Assembly: GCA_903844735.1 (NCBI GenBank)
Contig: CAIMUX010000127.1
Location: 24,861 to 88,860, forward strand
Source: Candidatus Eiseniibacteriota bacterium
GTDB taxonomy: Bacteria > Eisenbacteria > RBG-16-71-46 > CAIMUX01
Reading direction: 5' to 3'
Length of the DNA: 64,000 bases
The notes under the pieces are model-generated. The model searched no databases, had not been told where the DNA came from, and was given only the letters and a program-made list of their open reading frames with translations. The position numbers were made by a program, and so were the translations under genes. Below, one piece after another: positions 32,555-41,069 of the stretch; positions within the stretch are counted from its first letter, which is position 1, and each line of letters opens with the position of its first letter.

Positions 32555-35500
32555 GTGAAGGATGTACGGGTCGCGGTGGGGATTCTTGTGCTGGGGCTGA
32601 CCTGCTGGCTGGCCGGGACCGGGGTGACCGCGAAGAAGGACTCGAGTCGCGATTGCGCCGAATGCCACAAGGAAGCGTTGGAGAAGTTCCGAGCCGGCCA
32701 GGTCCATGCCCCCGTGGCGCAGGGCGACTGCAAGGCCTGCCACAAGAGCCACGGGTTCTCCCAGAAGCTGGTGCTCGTGGCCGGACCACCTCAGGTCTGC
32801 ACCGGATGCCACCCCGGCGAGGGGGCCGAGGGAGCCAAACGCTCGGGCCACCCGATCCCCCCGCGTGGTGACTGCCTCGTCTGCCACCAGCCGCACAACG
32901 CCCCGGAACATGCCCTCATTCGCCGCTACGACGCCGAGACGTCGTGCATCGCGTGTCATACGCCGATCAAGGAGGCCATCACTTCGGGCGGGCACCAACC
33001 CGCCGCCGAGGGGAAGTGCGACGCCTGTCATCAGGTCCATGGCAACCAGAGGGCCGGTCTGCTGGTGAACGATCCCCTGCCGCTCTGCCTCTCCTGTCAC
33101 GGTGGCACGATCGAGGCGGTCGCCGGAAAGCACGCCGGCGAAGGCTGGAAGAGCCGTGCCTGCCTCGACTGTCACGATCCGCACGGTGCCACGGACAAGG
33201 GTCTGCTCGTCGCGGGTGGCCACGCACCCTATCTGCAAGGCCGGTGCGACGCCTGCCACGCAGGAACCTCGGGCGGGGATCTCAAGGCGGCCGAACCGGA
33301 TCTCTGCACAGCTTGCCACGCCGGCAAGATCGGCCTAGCCGATCGAGCCCACCCGCATGACCCCGCCTCGGGTGGCACCTGCACCACCTGCCACGCCCCG
33401 CACGCCGGCAAGGGAAAAGGAATCCTCAAAGAGGAGCCGCTCAAGCTCTGCGGAGAGTGTCACGGCGACATCGCCACCATGGCCGCGTCAGACTCCCTCG
33501 CGTCGGTCCACGCGCCGTTCGGCAATCAAGAGTGCTCATCCTGCCACGATGCCCACGGATCCGACCTCGCCGGACTTCTGCGCAAGGAGTCCGGGCCCCC
33601 GTGCGCCCAGTGTCACGCAGCCGTCGACTCGCTCATCACCGGTGCCAAAGTCCCGCACCCGGCCATGGCCTCGATGACCTGCGTTGAGTGCCACACCCCG
33701 CACGCATCCAAGGAGCCCAAACTCCTGCGGGAGGCCGAGACCGTGACCTGTGCGAAGTGCCACGACGAGCCACAGCCACAACTCGGGGACAAGTTCGTCC
33801 ACACCCCCTTCGGCAACGGTGACTGCGGTGCCTGCCACGGTGTCCATGGGAGCGAAAACACCAAGCTGCTCAAAGCCGAGGGGCGCACGCTCTGCCTCGG
33901 CTGTCACACCCGGACGGCCCTCGACGAGAAGGCGCCGATCGTGCATGCCGGCTTTGTCGACGCCGACTGCCTCACGTGCCACGAAGCCCACCACGGCAAG
34001 GAGGAGGCAGGGATCAAGGGAACCCCGGCAGAGGTCTGCGGCTCCTGCCACTCCGACGTCGTTTCGAAGGCGGCGGTGGAGGCCGCGTTTCACCAGCCGG
34101 TCAAGGACGCACAGTGCACCGCCTGTCACAAGGGGCATGCCGGCAAGGAAAAGGGCCTCCTGATCAGCGGCTCTCGAGCAACCTGCCTCACCTGCCATCA
34201 AGCGGTCGGCAAGGAAATGGACCGGAGCGTGGGCCATGCCCCGGTGCGCGACGGCACCTGCACCGACTGCCACGCCCCCCACGGCTCAAGCGCCCCCGGC
34301 ATGCTGATCAAGCCGGCCGCCGAATTATGCGGTGGCTGTCACGACACCGCGGATCCGAAGGCCTTGGAAAAGCACCACGGCGCCGACATGGCGGGGCTCA
34401 ACTGTGCGGGCTGCCACCAGCCGCACGGTTCCGAGGGGAAGGGGCTGATCGCCCGCCAACAACATGCCCCCTTTGCCGCCGGCGAGTGCACCGCCTGCCA
34501 CGGCGACGGAGTCCCCGGACCACTCACCGGCTCCCAGACTGCCATATGCGCCAACTGCCACGCCGACCCGACCGCCCCGTCTGAGCCGGGCGAGACGCTG
34601 CATCGGCCTGTAGCCGACGGTGCATGCACCGAGTGCCATAATCCGCACGCCTCCGAGGCGGATTCACTGCTGGTGGCGCCGCCCAAGCTTCTCTGTCAGA
34701 AGTGCCATGCCGACCTTTTCGCGGAGGCGCCGGTTCAGCATTCCCCCTTCGCGCAGGGGAACTGCTCCGGTTGCCACGCGGTGCACCGCTCGAAACAGCC
34801 AGGCCTGCTCACCGCGCCGGCAACCGAATTGTGCGGCACCTGCCACACAGCCCTGGCTGATCGGATCAAAGCCGGCAAGCCCCACGGCCCGGTCGCGCAG
34901 AACCGATGCGAGGCATGCCACCAGCCACATCAGGGAACCGAACGGGGGCTCCTCAAGAAACCGCTCAGTGAGCTCTGCGCAACCTGTCACCCGATTAACA
35001 CCGCGCTGCGCGGCAAACACCGCAACTATGCGCTCGACCGCGGAGCCTGTACCGGGTGCCACGATCCGCATGTCGTCATGGAACCGGGGATGCTGCTCCC
35101 GAACAAACACGCCCCGTACGCCCAGGGGAACTGCGTCGCTTGCCACGGAAGCGACGGACGGGTCACCGATCTCGGGGAAAAGGCGTGCCTGGGCTGCCAC
35201 GGTCCCACAAAGGACGAGCTGGGGCGGCCGTTCAATCACACCGCAACCCGTGGGGGGCAGGGACCGACGAAGGCCCAAGGGAAGGCCCAGGCAAAGGCCT
35301 GTCTCTCCTGCCACTCACCTCACGCCGGAACCGAACCGTCGCTCCTGGCACGGCCGGGGCAGCAGGCAACCTGCACCGCCTGCCACGATGGAGCGACGTT
35401 TCGCGGCAAGTCGAGCCATCTCGATAAGACCCCGGACTGTACAACCTGCCATGAGCCCCACGGGGCGGAGCAGCCGAACATGCTCCGTGCGAAGGCGAAT

Positions 35501-35695
35501 GAACTCTGCGGCGGCTGCCACCAGTTCGAGCCGAAGCAACATCATCCCGTCGGCGATCAATACAAGGACCCGCGGACCGGCGGCCCGCTGACCTGCTTGT
35601 CTTGTCACGATCCGCATGCTTCGGCCTTCGAGAAGCAATTGAAGGCCGACCAGCGGAGGGATCTGTGCATCGAGTGTCACTCGGCAGGGCACTGA
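32555..35695 (+). CDS. Giant multihaem cytochrome c with 42 CXXCH motifs
   Basis: 1046 residues from GTG 32555 (GGGAGGGCGA upstream). Signal peptide about residues 1-26 (VAVGILVLGLTCWLAGTGVT). I count 42 CXXCH motifs, spaced about every 25 residues from CAECH near residue 34 to CIECH at the last 8 residues. They alternate as CxxCHxPHGS...GLL and xLCxxCH, the doubled-CXXCH (cytochrome c3/c7-like) repeat, so the protein is about 20 tandem two-haem units. Conserved PH/HG and HAPF/HxPV histidines before each pair would supply distal ligands. No lipobox or transmembrane anchor appears after the signal peptide. Such a protein would be a long haem wire. Its 3' end overlaps the sensor kinase gene by 31 bp. 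Confidence 0.95.
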   Translation: MKDVRVAVGILVLGLTCWLAGTGVTAKKDSSRDCAECHKEALEKFRAGQVHAPVAQGDCKACHKSHGFSQKLVLVAGPPQVCTGCHPGEGAEGAKRSGHPIPPRGDCLVCHQPHNAPEHALIRRYDAETSCIACHTPIKEAITSGGHQPAAEGKCDACHQVHGNQRAGLLVNDPLPLCLSCHGGTIEAVAGKHAGEGWKSRACLDCHDPHGATDKGLLVAGGHAPYLQGRCDACHAGTSGGDLKAAEPDLCTACHAGKIGLADRAHPHDPASGGTCTTCHAPHAGKGKGILKEEPLKLCGECHGDIATMAASDSLASVHAPFGNQECSSCHDAHGSDLAGLLRKESGPPCAQCHAAVDSLITGAKVPHPAMASMTCVECHTPHASKEPKLLREAETVTCAKCHDEPQPQLGDKFVHTPFGNGDCGACHGVHGSENTKLLKAEGRTLCLGCHTRTALDEKAPIVHAGFVDADCLTCHEAHHGKEEAGIKGTPAEVCGSCHSDVVSKAAVEAAFHQPVKDAQCTACHKGHAGKEKGLLISGSRATCLTCHQAVGKEMDRSVGHAPVRDGTCTDCHAPHGSSAPGMLIKPAAELCGGCHDTADPKALEKHHGADMAGLNCAGCHQPHGSEGKGLIARQQHAPFAAGECTACHGDGVPGPLTGSQTAICANCHADPTAPSEPGETLHRPVADGACTECHNPHASEADSLLVAPPKLLCQKCHADLFAEAPVQHSPFAQGNCSGCHAVHRSKQPGLLTAPATELCGTCHTALADRIKAGKPHGPVAQNRCEACHQPHQGTERGLLKKPLSELCATCHPINTALRGKHRNYALDRGACTGCHDPHVVMEPGMLLPNKHAPYAQGNCVACHGSDGRVTDLGEKACLGCHGPTKDELGRPFNHTATRGGQGPTKAQGKAQAKACLSCHSPHAGTEPSLLARPGQQATCTACHDGATFRGKSSHLDKTPDCTTCHEPHGAEQPNMLRAKANELCGGCHQFEPKQHHPVGDQYKDPRTGGPLTCLSCHDPHASAFEKQLKADQRRDLCIECHSAGH

Positions 35696-37161
35696 CCGGT
35701 TCACTGAAGCGGAAGATCCTGCTCACGAACCTGGTCGTGTTGAGCCTCATGGTGGGCGCGTCCCATCTGATGACCTACATGCACTGGCGAAGCCACCTCC
35801 TGCGCTTCGCCCAGTCGCAGGGGTGGGCCATGTCGTCGATCATCAGCCAGCGACTCTACCGCGAGTTCATGGAAGGCGACATCGACGGAATCCGCGACCT
35901 CATGCGGGCCATGCTCGACCACCAAGCGGTGCACTCCGTCCGCGTGACCAACGAGAAGGGGCTGGTGCTTCTATCGACGGTGCGGGAAGAGGAGCACCGG
36001 ATGACGGTGAAAATCCCCCGCGAGGTGAGCGAGCGCCTGGAGTGGACCGCCGCCCCCAAGAGACTGACCCGTGGCACCGCCGAGCTGACCTTCTTCGTCC
36101 CGATCCCGCGGGGTCCGGAGTGCCGGCAATGCCACTATCCGGCCGCGCCGCAACTGGCCATCCTCCAACTCGACGTGGAGGCGGATCGGCTCACCCGCAT
36201 CCTGCGCGGCTCCATCTACCAAGTGATGATCATCACCTCGGTCACGGTAGGGCTCCTGCTCCTGGCGCTGCACGGTCTCTTCAGGCGTGAGGTCAACCGA
36301 CCGGTCTCACGGATTCTTTCGGTCATGGAGCGCGCCCGGGCAGGCGATCTCGAGGTGCGGGTCCCCGCGGGCGGCCCCGACGAGATGGGACAGATCGGCG
36401 ACGGTTTGAACCGCATGCTGGAGCAGCTCCACGGAGCGCGGGAGGAGCTACAGACCCTGCACCAGCAGGAGATGGAACGACAAGAGCGACTTGCCACCAT
36501 CGGCAACCTCGCCTCGGCGGTGGCCCACGAGATCAAGAACCCGCTCGCGGGGATCCGCGGCGGGATGGAGGTCTTGGAAGACGGCCTCCCCGCAGGCGAC
36601 CCGAAGCGCAACCTCACGCGCGAAATCAAGGCCGAGGTCGATCGGATCAACCGGATGGTGCGCGATCTCCTCTCGTATTCGCGGCAGCCGAACCCCGAGA
36701 CCGTTCCCGCTCTTGTCTGCGACCTTCTGGAGGACGTGATCACCCAAGCGCGTCAGCTCCCGGATGCCCGTCGGGTGCAGATCCTCCACGAGGCCGGTTG
36801 CGGCTGCCGGGTGGCGGTCGACTACCAGCTCATCAAACAGTCGTTCTTCAATATCATCCAGAACGCCTTCGACGCTATGCCCCACGGGGGCAGTCTCACC
36901 GTCACCTGTGAGCACGCTGACGGGAAGGCGCTGATCTGTTTCGCAGACACCGGCGGCGGCATCGACCCCGTGGTTGCGGCGCGCATCATGCAACCGTTCT
37001 TCACCACCCGTCACCGCGGCACAGGACTCGGCCTTCCCATCGCGCTGTCGATCGTGGAGGCGCACGGCGGAGAGATCACCTTCGTCGCCGGCCCGGGCCG
37101 CGGCGCCGTGTTCACTGTCCACTTGCCCCTCATCGCGGAGAAGGAGCGTCCCGCATCATGA
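35665..37161 (+). CDS. Membrane sensor histidine kinase with periplasmic CXXCH haem site
   Basis: 498 residues from GTG 35665 (GGAGG 5 bp upstream, inside the cytochrome gene). TM1 about residues 17-38, a periplasmic domain of about 145 residues, TM2 about 184-204, HAMP to about 258, a short coiled coil, HisKA with phospho-acceptor His288 (SAVAHEIKNPLAGIRGG), and HATPase_c (NAFDAMPHGG, FADTGGGI, TGLGLPIALSIVEAHGG). The periplasmic domain carries GPECRQCHYP (CXXCH at residues 153-157), a covalent c-haem site close to TM2. It therefore probably senses redox state, oxygen or NO through haem. ATGA overlap with the next gene makes the cognate regulator certain by context. Expected to control the electron-transfer locus. 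Confidence 0.92.
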   Translation: MHRVSLGRALTGSLKRKILLTNLVVLSLMVGASHLMTYMHWRSHLLRFAQSQGWAMSSIISQRLYREFMEGDIDGIRDLMRAMLDHQAVHSVRVTNEKGLVLLSTVREEEHRMTVKIPREVSERLEWTAAPKRLTRGTAELTFFVPIPRGPECRQCHYPAAPQLAILQLDVEADRLTRILRGSIYQVMIITSVTVGLLLLALHGLFRREVNRPVSRILSVMERARAGDLEVRVPAGGPDEMGQIGDGLNRMLEQLHGAREELQTLHQQEMERQERLATIGNLASAVAHEIKNPLAGIRGGMEVLEDGLPAGDPKRNLTREIKAEVDRINRMVRDLLSYSRQPNPETVPALVCDLLEDVITQARQLPDARRVQILHEAGCGCRVAVDYQLIKQSFFNIIQNAFDAMPHGGSLTVTCEHADGKALICFADTGGGIDPVVAARIMQPFFTTRHRGTGLGLPIALSIVEAHGGEITFVAGPGRGAVFTVHLPLIAEKERPAS

Positions 37162-38570
37162 GCACCGCCACCATTCTCATCGTCGACGACGAGCGCCTCC
37201 TGCGCCTCACCCTCCGGTCCCGCCTCGAGGACCAAGGCTTCATTGTCGTCGAGGGCGAAACCGGCGAAGAAGCCGTCCGCATAGTCGGCGAGGAGGACCC
37301 CGATCTCGTTCTGCTCGACTACCAGCTTCCCGATCGCAACGGCCTGGAGGTGCTCGATATCCTCCTCCAACGCGACCGCGACCTGCCGGTAGTGATGATC
37401 ACCGGCCACGGCTCGGTGGAAGGCGCGGTGCGGGCGATGCGCCGCGGTGCCATCGACTACCTGGAAAAACCGTTCGAGTTCGACGCGCTGTTGCTCACCG
37501 TCGAGAGCTCGCTACAGACCACGGCGCTGCGGCGCGAGGTCCGCCGCCTTCGCCGCGAGGCGAGCGAGGCGGGCGGCGCCTCCGAGCTGGTGGGGCGAAC
37601 CCCGCAGATGCAGGAGCTGAACACTGTCATCGACCGCGTGGCCCAGTCCGACCCGGCCACTGTGCTGCTTCAGGGCGAGAGCGGCACCGGCAAGAACGTG
37701 GTGGCGCGGGCCATACACCAGCGTTCGGTCCGCGCAGAGAAGCCGTTCGTCACCATCGCCTGCACCTCGCTGCCGGAGAACCTACTCGAAAGCGAACTCA
37801 TGGGCCATGAGCGCGGCGCCTTCACCGACGCCCACAGCACCAAACGCGGGCTGCTCGAAGTGGCCGACGGCGGCACCCTCTTCCTCGACGAGATCGGGGA
37901 GCTGCCGCTCTCGCTCCAGGCCAAGCTCCTCCATCTGCTGGAGGAACGGAGCTTCCGCCGCATCGGCGGGACGCGCACCATCAAGGTCGATGTGCGGATC
38001 ATCGCCGCCACCAACCGCGACCTGCGCGGCGCGGTAGAGCGCGGACAGTTCCGGGACGATTTCTACTACCGGCTCAACATCGTGCCGATCTGGATCCCCG
38101 CGCTGCGCGAGCGCAAGGCCGATATCCCACTCCTCGTCGACACATTCGTCACGCTCTTCAACCGCGACTTCCGCAAAGAAGTGCTGGGAGTGACACCGGC
38201 CGTGCTCCAGGTCCTTATGCGCTACCACTGGCCGGGCAATGTGCGCGAGTTGAAGAATCTCGTGGAGAGGGTGATGATTCTGGGCGGCGGCCGCCAAGTC
38301 GAGCTGGAGGACCTGCCCGTGGAGCTTCGCGGAGGGCCGTCGCTCACGCCCAACGCCGCAGGCGGTTTTGCACTTCCCGACGGAGGGCTTGACCTCGAAG
38401 AGCTCGAGCGCGGCCTGCTCGTGCAGGCCCTTGTGCGCGCGGGCGGCAACCGCACCCAGGCAGGCAGGCTCTTAGGCCTCAACCGCGACCAGGTGAGCTA
38501 CCGGGTGGAAAAGTTCAAGATTCGATTCGAAGACGCGGGGACCCCGCGACTGCGCGTGCAGCGGGACTAG
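37158..38570 (+). CDS. NtrC-family sigma-54-dependent response regulator
   Basis: 470 residues: receiver domain (DD at 10-11, phospho-acceptor Asp54 in LVLLDYQLPD, Lys104), AAA+ domain with Walker A GESGTGKN (173-180) and Walker B GGTLFLDEIGELP, then a Fis-type helix-turn-helix (NRTQAGRLLGLNRDQVSYRV). The sigma-54 contact loop reads GAFTDA (220-225) instead of GAFTGA; changes here alter or weaken activator function in studied NtrC proteins, so this may be a variant activator. Overlaps the kinase stop by 4 bp and closes the operon. Likely targets are the -24/-12 sites at 25346 and 19668. Confidence 0.93.
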   Translation: MSTATILIVDDERLLRLTLRSRLEDQGFIVVEGETGEEAVRIVGEEDPDLVLLDYQLPDRNGLEVLDILLQRDRDLPVVMITGHGSVEGAVRAMRRGAIDYLEKPFEFDALLLTVESSLQTTALRREVRRLRREASEAGGASELVGRTPQMQELNTVIDRVAQSDPATVLLQGESGTGKNVVARAIHQRSVRAEKPFVTIACTSLPENLLESELMGHERGAFTDAHSTKRGLLEVADGGTLFLDEIGELPLSLQAKLLHLLEERSFRRIGGTRTIKVDVRIIAATNRDLRGAVERGQFRDDFYYRLNIVPIWIPALRERKADIPLLVDTFVTLFNRDFRKEVLGVTPAVLQVLMRYHWPGNVRELKNLVERVMILGGGRQVELEDLPVELRGGPSLTPNAAGGFALPDGGLDLEELERGLLVQALVRAGGNRTQAGRLLGLNRDQVSYRVEKFKIRFEDAGTPRLRVQRD

Positions 38571-38657
38571 TCTCGCTGCCGGCGCTCAGCCTCGGACGCC
38601 GCGACTCGCGCAGGAGCGCCACCGCCTCGGCCGGGCGCCCCCAAGCCCGAAGCCTAC

Positions 38658-39290
38658 TCAGCGCCTCCGTTCCACCTTGCCCACCACAAGCAGCCCGCCC
38701 CGCCCCACCGCCACACAAGCCGCACACCGCCACCTCCGATTGGTCGTCCGAGCCAGCCCCGTCCACCCACAAGTCGGGCAATGATGCTGATACACGCGGG
38801 GACGCCGCAAAGGCTGCGGAAACGACGGAATCGCGTCGGTGTTCAGCCTGACCCTCGGCCCATAGCCCGCCTGGCGCATGAGCCGCCGCCATTGCGCACC
38901 GTGCGGCTGGACCCGCCGTCCATGGATAAGAAAACACGCCACGTGGGCTGCCTCATGGCAGACGATTTCCAGAAGCAGATCCTCAGGCGCGAACTCCAGG
39001 ACGCGAGTGCTGATCCGGACTTCACCGGTAGAAGGAAACGCCCGGGCCAGTGTGCGAGTCATGCGGCGACTGGCGCGAACGTAAACCCTGGTTCCGAGAT
39101 CCGGTGTGCCCCACACAAAAGCGAGACGAGCGATCAGTGCCCGCGCGCTCGCAGGCAAGGGCCCGGTTCGGCTCTCGGCCGGACCTGCTGCGGCGCTGTG
39201 TCCAAGAATCACGAACTCTCCCGCCTGTGACGCGACCGGCCGACCGAGGTCGAGGACGACCCTGCTCCGAGACCCGACCCGGCTGAGCAT
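38658..39290 (-). CDS. SprT-like zinc metalloprotease-fold protein
   Basis: 210 residues. The active-site motif is CHEAAHVACFLIHG (His112, Glu113, His116), followed by a third His (VQPHGAQW), then a C-terminal zinc ribbon with CPTCGWTG and CAAC. Bacterial SprT-like proteins share the fold of the eukaryotic DNA-protein crosslink protease Spartan; the bacterial role is unsettled. The first 45 residues are not conserved, and the ATG at 39290 lacks a good ribosome site, so the true start could be internal. It is convergent with the sigma-54 activator gene and divergent from the truncated methyltransferase. Confidence 0.75.
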   Translation of the reverse strand: MLSRVGSRSRVVLDLGRPVASQAGEFVILGHSAAAGPAESRTGPLPASARALIARLAFVWGTPDLGTRVYVRASRRMTRTLARAFPSTGEVRISTRVLEFAPEDLLLEIVCHEAAHVACFLIHGRRVQPHGAQWRRLMRQAGYGPRVRLNTDAIPSFPQPLRRPRVYQHHCPTCGWTGLARTTNRRWRCAACVAVGRGGLLVVGKVERRR

Positions 39291-39416
39291 ACAACGCCAC
39301 CCATGTCCTTTCGCAGCCCGCGGTGGTGAGTCCGTTGACGGTGGGGACTGGGATTCGGATCTCCGGTTGACGCCGACTCGTCTGCACGGTTCTTCTCGAA
39401 TCCAAGGAGGCCCGCC

Positions 39417-39728
39417 ATGAACGACGACGTCCGCACCTTGCTGCTGAGGCCCGAATTCCCAGGGCCGAACGCCTATGACCCGACGTGGATGCTCGACAAT
39501 CAGATGGGTCCCAACGCGTTGTGGCTTGCGAAGTGGCTATGCTCGAAGCTCCCGCTCGAGCCGGAAATGCGGGTTCTCGATCAGGGCTGCGGCGACGCAA
39601 TGACGAGCATCTTCCTCGCTCGTGAGCACTGCGTCCGCGGCTGGGCGGCTGATCTGTGGATCGGCCCCGATCACAACTGGCGCCGGATCGTCGAGGCCGG
39701 CTGTGCCGATCGCGTCTGCCCCTTGCGC
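39417..39728 (+). pseudogene. SAM-dependent methyltransferase, 3'-truncated
   Basis: A strong ribosome site (AAGGAGG) and ATG 39417 open a frame whose first 104 residues look like an intact class I methyltransferase N-terminus: MGPNALWLAKWLC, MRVLDQGCGDAMTSIFLARE (SAM-binding motif I), CVRGWAADLWIGPDHNWRRI (motif II) and ADRVCPLR. Homology stops abruptly at about 39728. The frame then runs through unrelated sequence antisense to the MFS gene until 39935. The substrate-binding half is missing, so the gene was cut by a rearrangement placing it against the MFS gene end. Confidence 0.8.
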
Positions 39729-39783
39729 CGGTGGGGCTCCGGCGAAGACGTGAGCACGTCGCAGCCAGGGACACGCGGACAGG

Positions 39784-40998
39784 CTACCCCGATGGCGAGC
39801 CTTGAGCCTCACCGGACGATGCACTCCGGGGAATTCGCATCCGCCCCGCGGCCACAAAGTTCAACGCCGCGATCACGATCCCCAGAAAAAACACATACTG
39901 AAAGCCGAACGCCTTCCAGATCACCCCGCCCATAAGGGCCACGCTGATGGAAAAAACGTGGTCGATGGTGACCCCCGCGGTGAGGGCCGGTTGCACGTGC
40001 GACGGATCGAGCGCGATCTTCTTCATGTACATCGAGCGCGCCATGTTGACGGCGAAGAGTGCTTGGTCCATGAGGTAGAAGGCGCACGTGAGGAGGAAGG
40101 CGGTGCGTGGCGGAAAGAGGAACTTGGCCAAGCCATAGCCGAGACAGACAAACGCCAGCAAAAACGCCTCGATCCGCAGCACGCGCCGCTCCCCGTAGCG
40201 ATCGATCGCCCGGCCAAGGAGCGGCTGGAAAAGGATCCCGATCACACCACCGATGGTGAGAAGGGTGGCGATGGTCTGGGTCGGCTGTTTGAAGACCGTC
40301 ACGATGACCCACGGGGCGAAGGTGATGAAGATCTGCTTGCGCGAACCGGAGAGAATGTTCAGCACGTAGTAGAGACGGTACTCGCGGTGCAGGCTCAAGA
40401 AATGCCCGGGCCGCTTGACCTCGCTGCGCTTCATGGCCAGCATCAGGATCATACCCACGGCCAGCCCGATCGCGGTGAGGGTGAAGGTGTGGCGGAACGT
40501 GAACCCGAGGAAGCGGAACCCGAGAAAGACCACGAAGCTGCCGAGGATCGTCGCGAAGTTGCGGATGGCATTGAGCTGTCCCAGGCGTCTCCCTGTCTGC
40601 CCCTCGCGCGCCAGTTCCATCCCGATGGTCGACGACACCGGCATGAAGAGGTGCTGTCCCAGGCTGAGAACGAAGAGGCAGAGAATCATGCCGGCGTAGT
40701 TGGAAGGGACAAAGCCGACGAGCAGCGTCCCGATCATGCCCAAGGCGAGGGCGAGGGCGCCCAACCGGCGGCTGCAGAGGAACCAGAGGAGGGCCGACAC
40801 GAAGACCACCAGGAACCCCGGCAGTTCGCGGGGCAGTTCGAGAAACGAGCGCTGGAAACCTGTGAGCTGGTATCGCTCATCGAGGAAGTTGTTGAACGTC
40901 GCGTCGAACATGCTGTAGGCGGCGCCCATCGCGAGCGAGGCTCCGGCGAAGAGCTTGAGTTCGCGAGGCATGCGCGTGACGCGCGCGGGGACGGTCAT
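39784..40998 (-). CDS. Major facilitator superfamily transporter
   Basis: 404 residues from ATG 40998 (no clear ribosome site; 40971 is an alternative). Twelve hydrophobic segments are visible, starting KLFAGASLAMGAAYSMFDATFNNF; ARSMYMKKIALDPSHVQPAL and TLLTIGGVIGILFQPLLGRAIDRYGERR (loop after TM8) are typical MFS features. The substrate is unknown. The ORF is open for another 100 residues upstream, but that part is basic/Pro-rich and overlaps the upstream gene, so it is not used. Its 3' end abuts the truncated methyltransferase, so the last ~20 residues could derive from the junction. Confidence 0.82.
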   Translation of the reverse strand: MTVPARVTRMPRELKLFAGASLAMGAAYSMFDATFNNFLDERYQLTGFQRSFLELPRELPGFLVVFVSALLWFLCSRRLGALALALGMIGTLLVGFVPSNYAGMILCLFVLSLGQHLFMPVSSTIGMELAREGQTGRRLGQLNAIRNFATILGSFVVFLGFRFLGFTFRHTFTLTAIGLAVGMILMLAMKRSEVKRPGHFLSLHREYRLYYVLNILSGSRKQIFITFAPWVIVTVFKQPTQTIATLLTIGGVIGILFQPLLGRAIDRYGERRVLRIEAFLLAFVCLGYGLAKFLFPPRTAFLLTCAFYLMDQALFAVNMARSMYMKKIALDPSHVQPALTAGVTIDHVFSISVALMGGVIWKAFGFQYVFFLGIVIAALNFVAAGRMRIPRSASSGEAQGSPSG

Positions 40999-41069
40999 GC
41001 CGAACAGGCGCGGCGCTGTCGATGCGCGCCAGCCCGATGTCCTAGCAGAGCTTTCATGAACAAAGCGGG

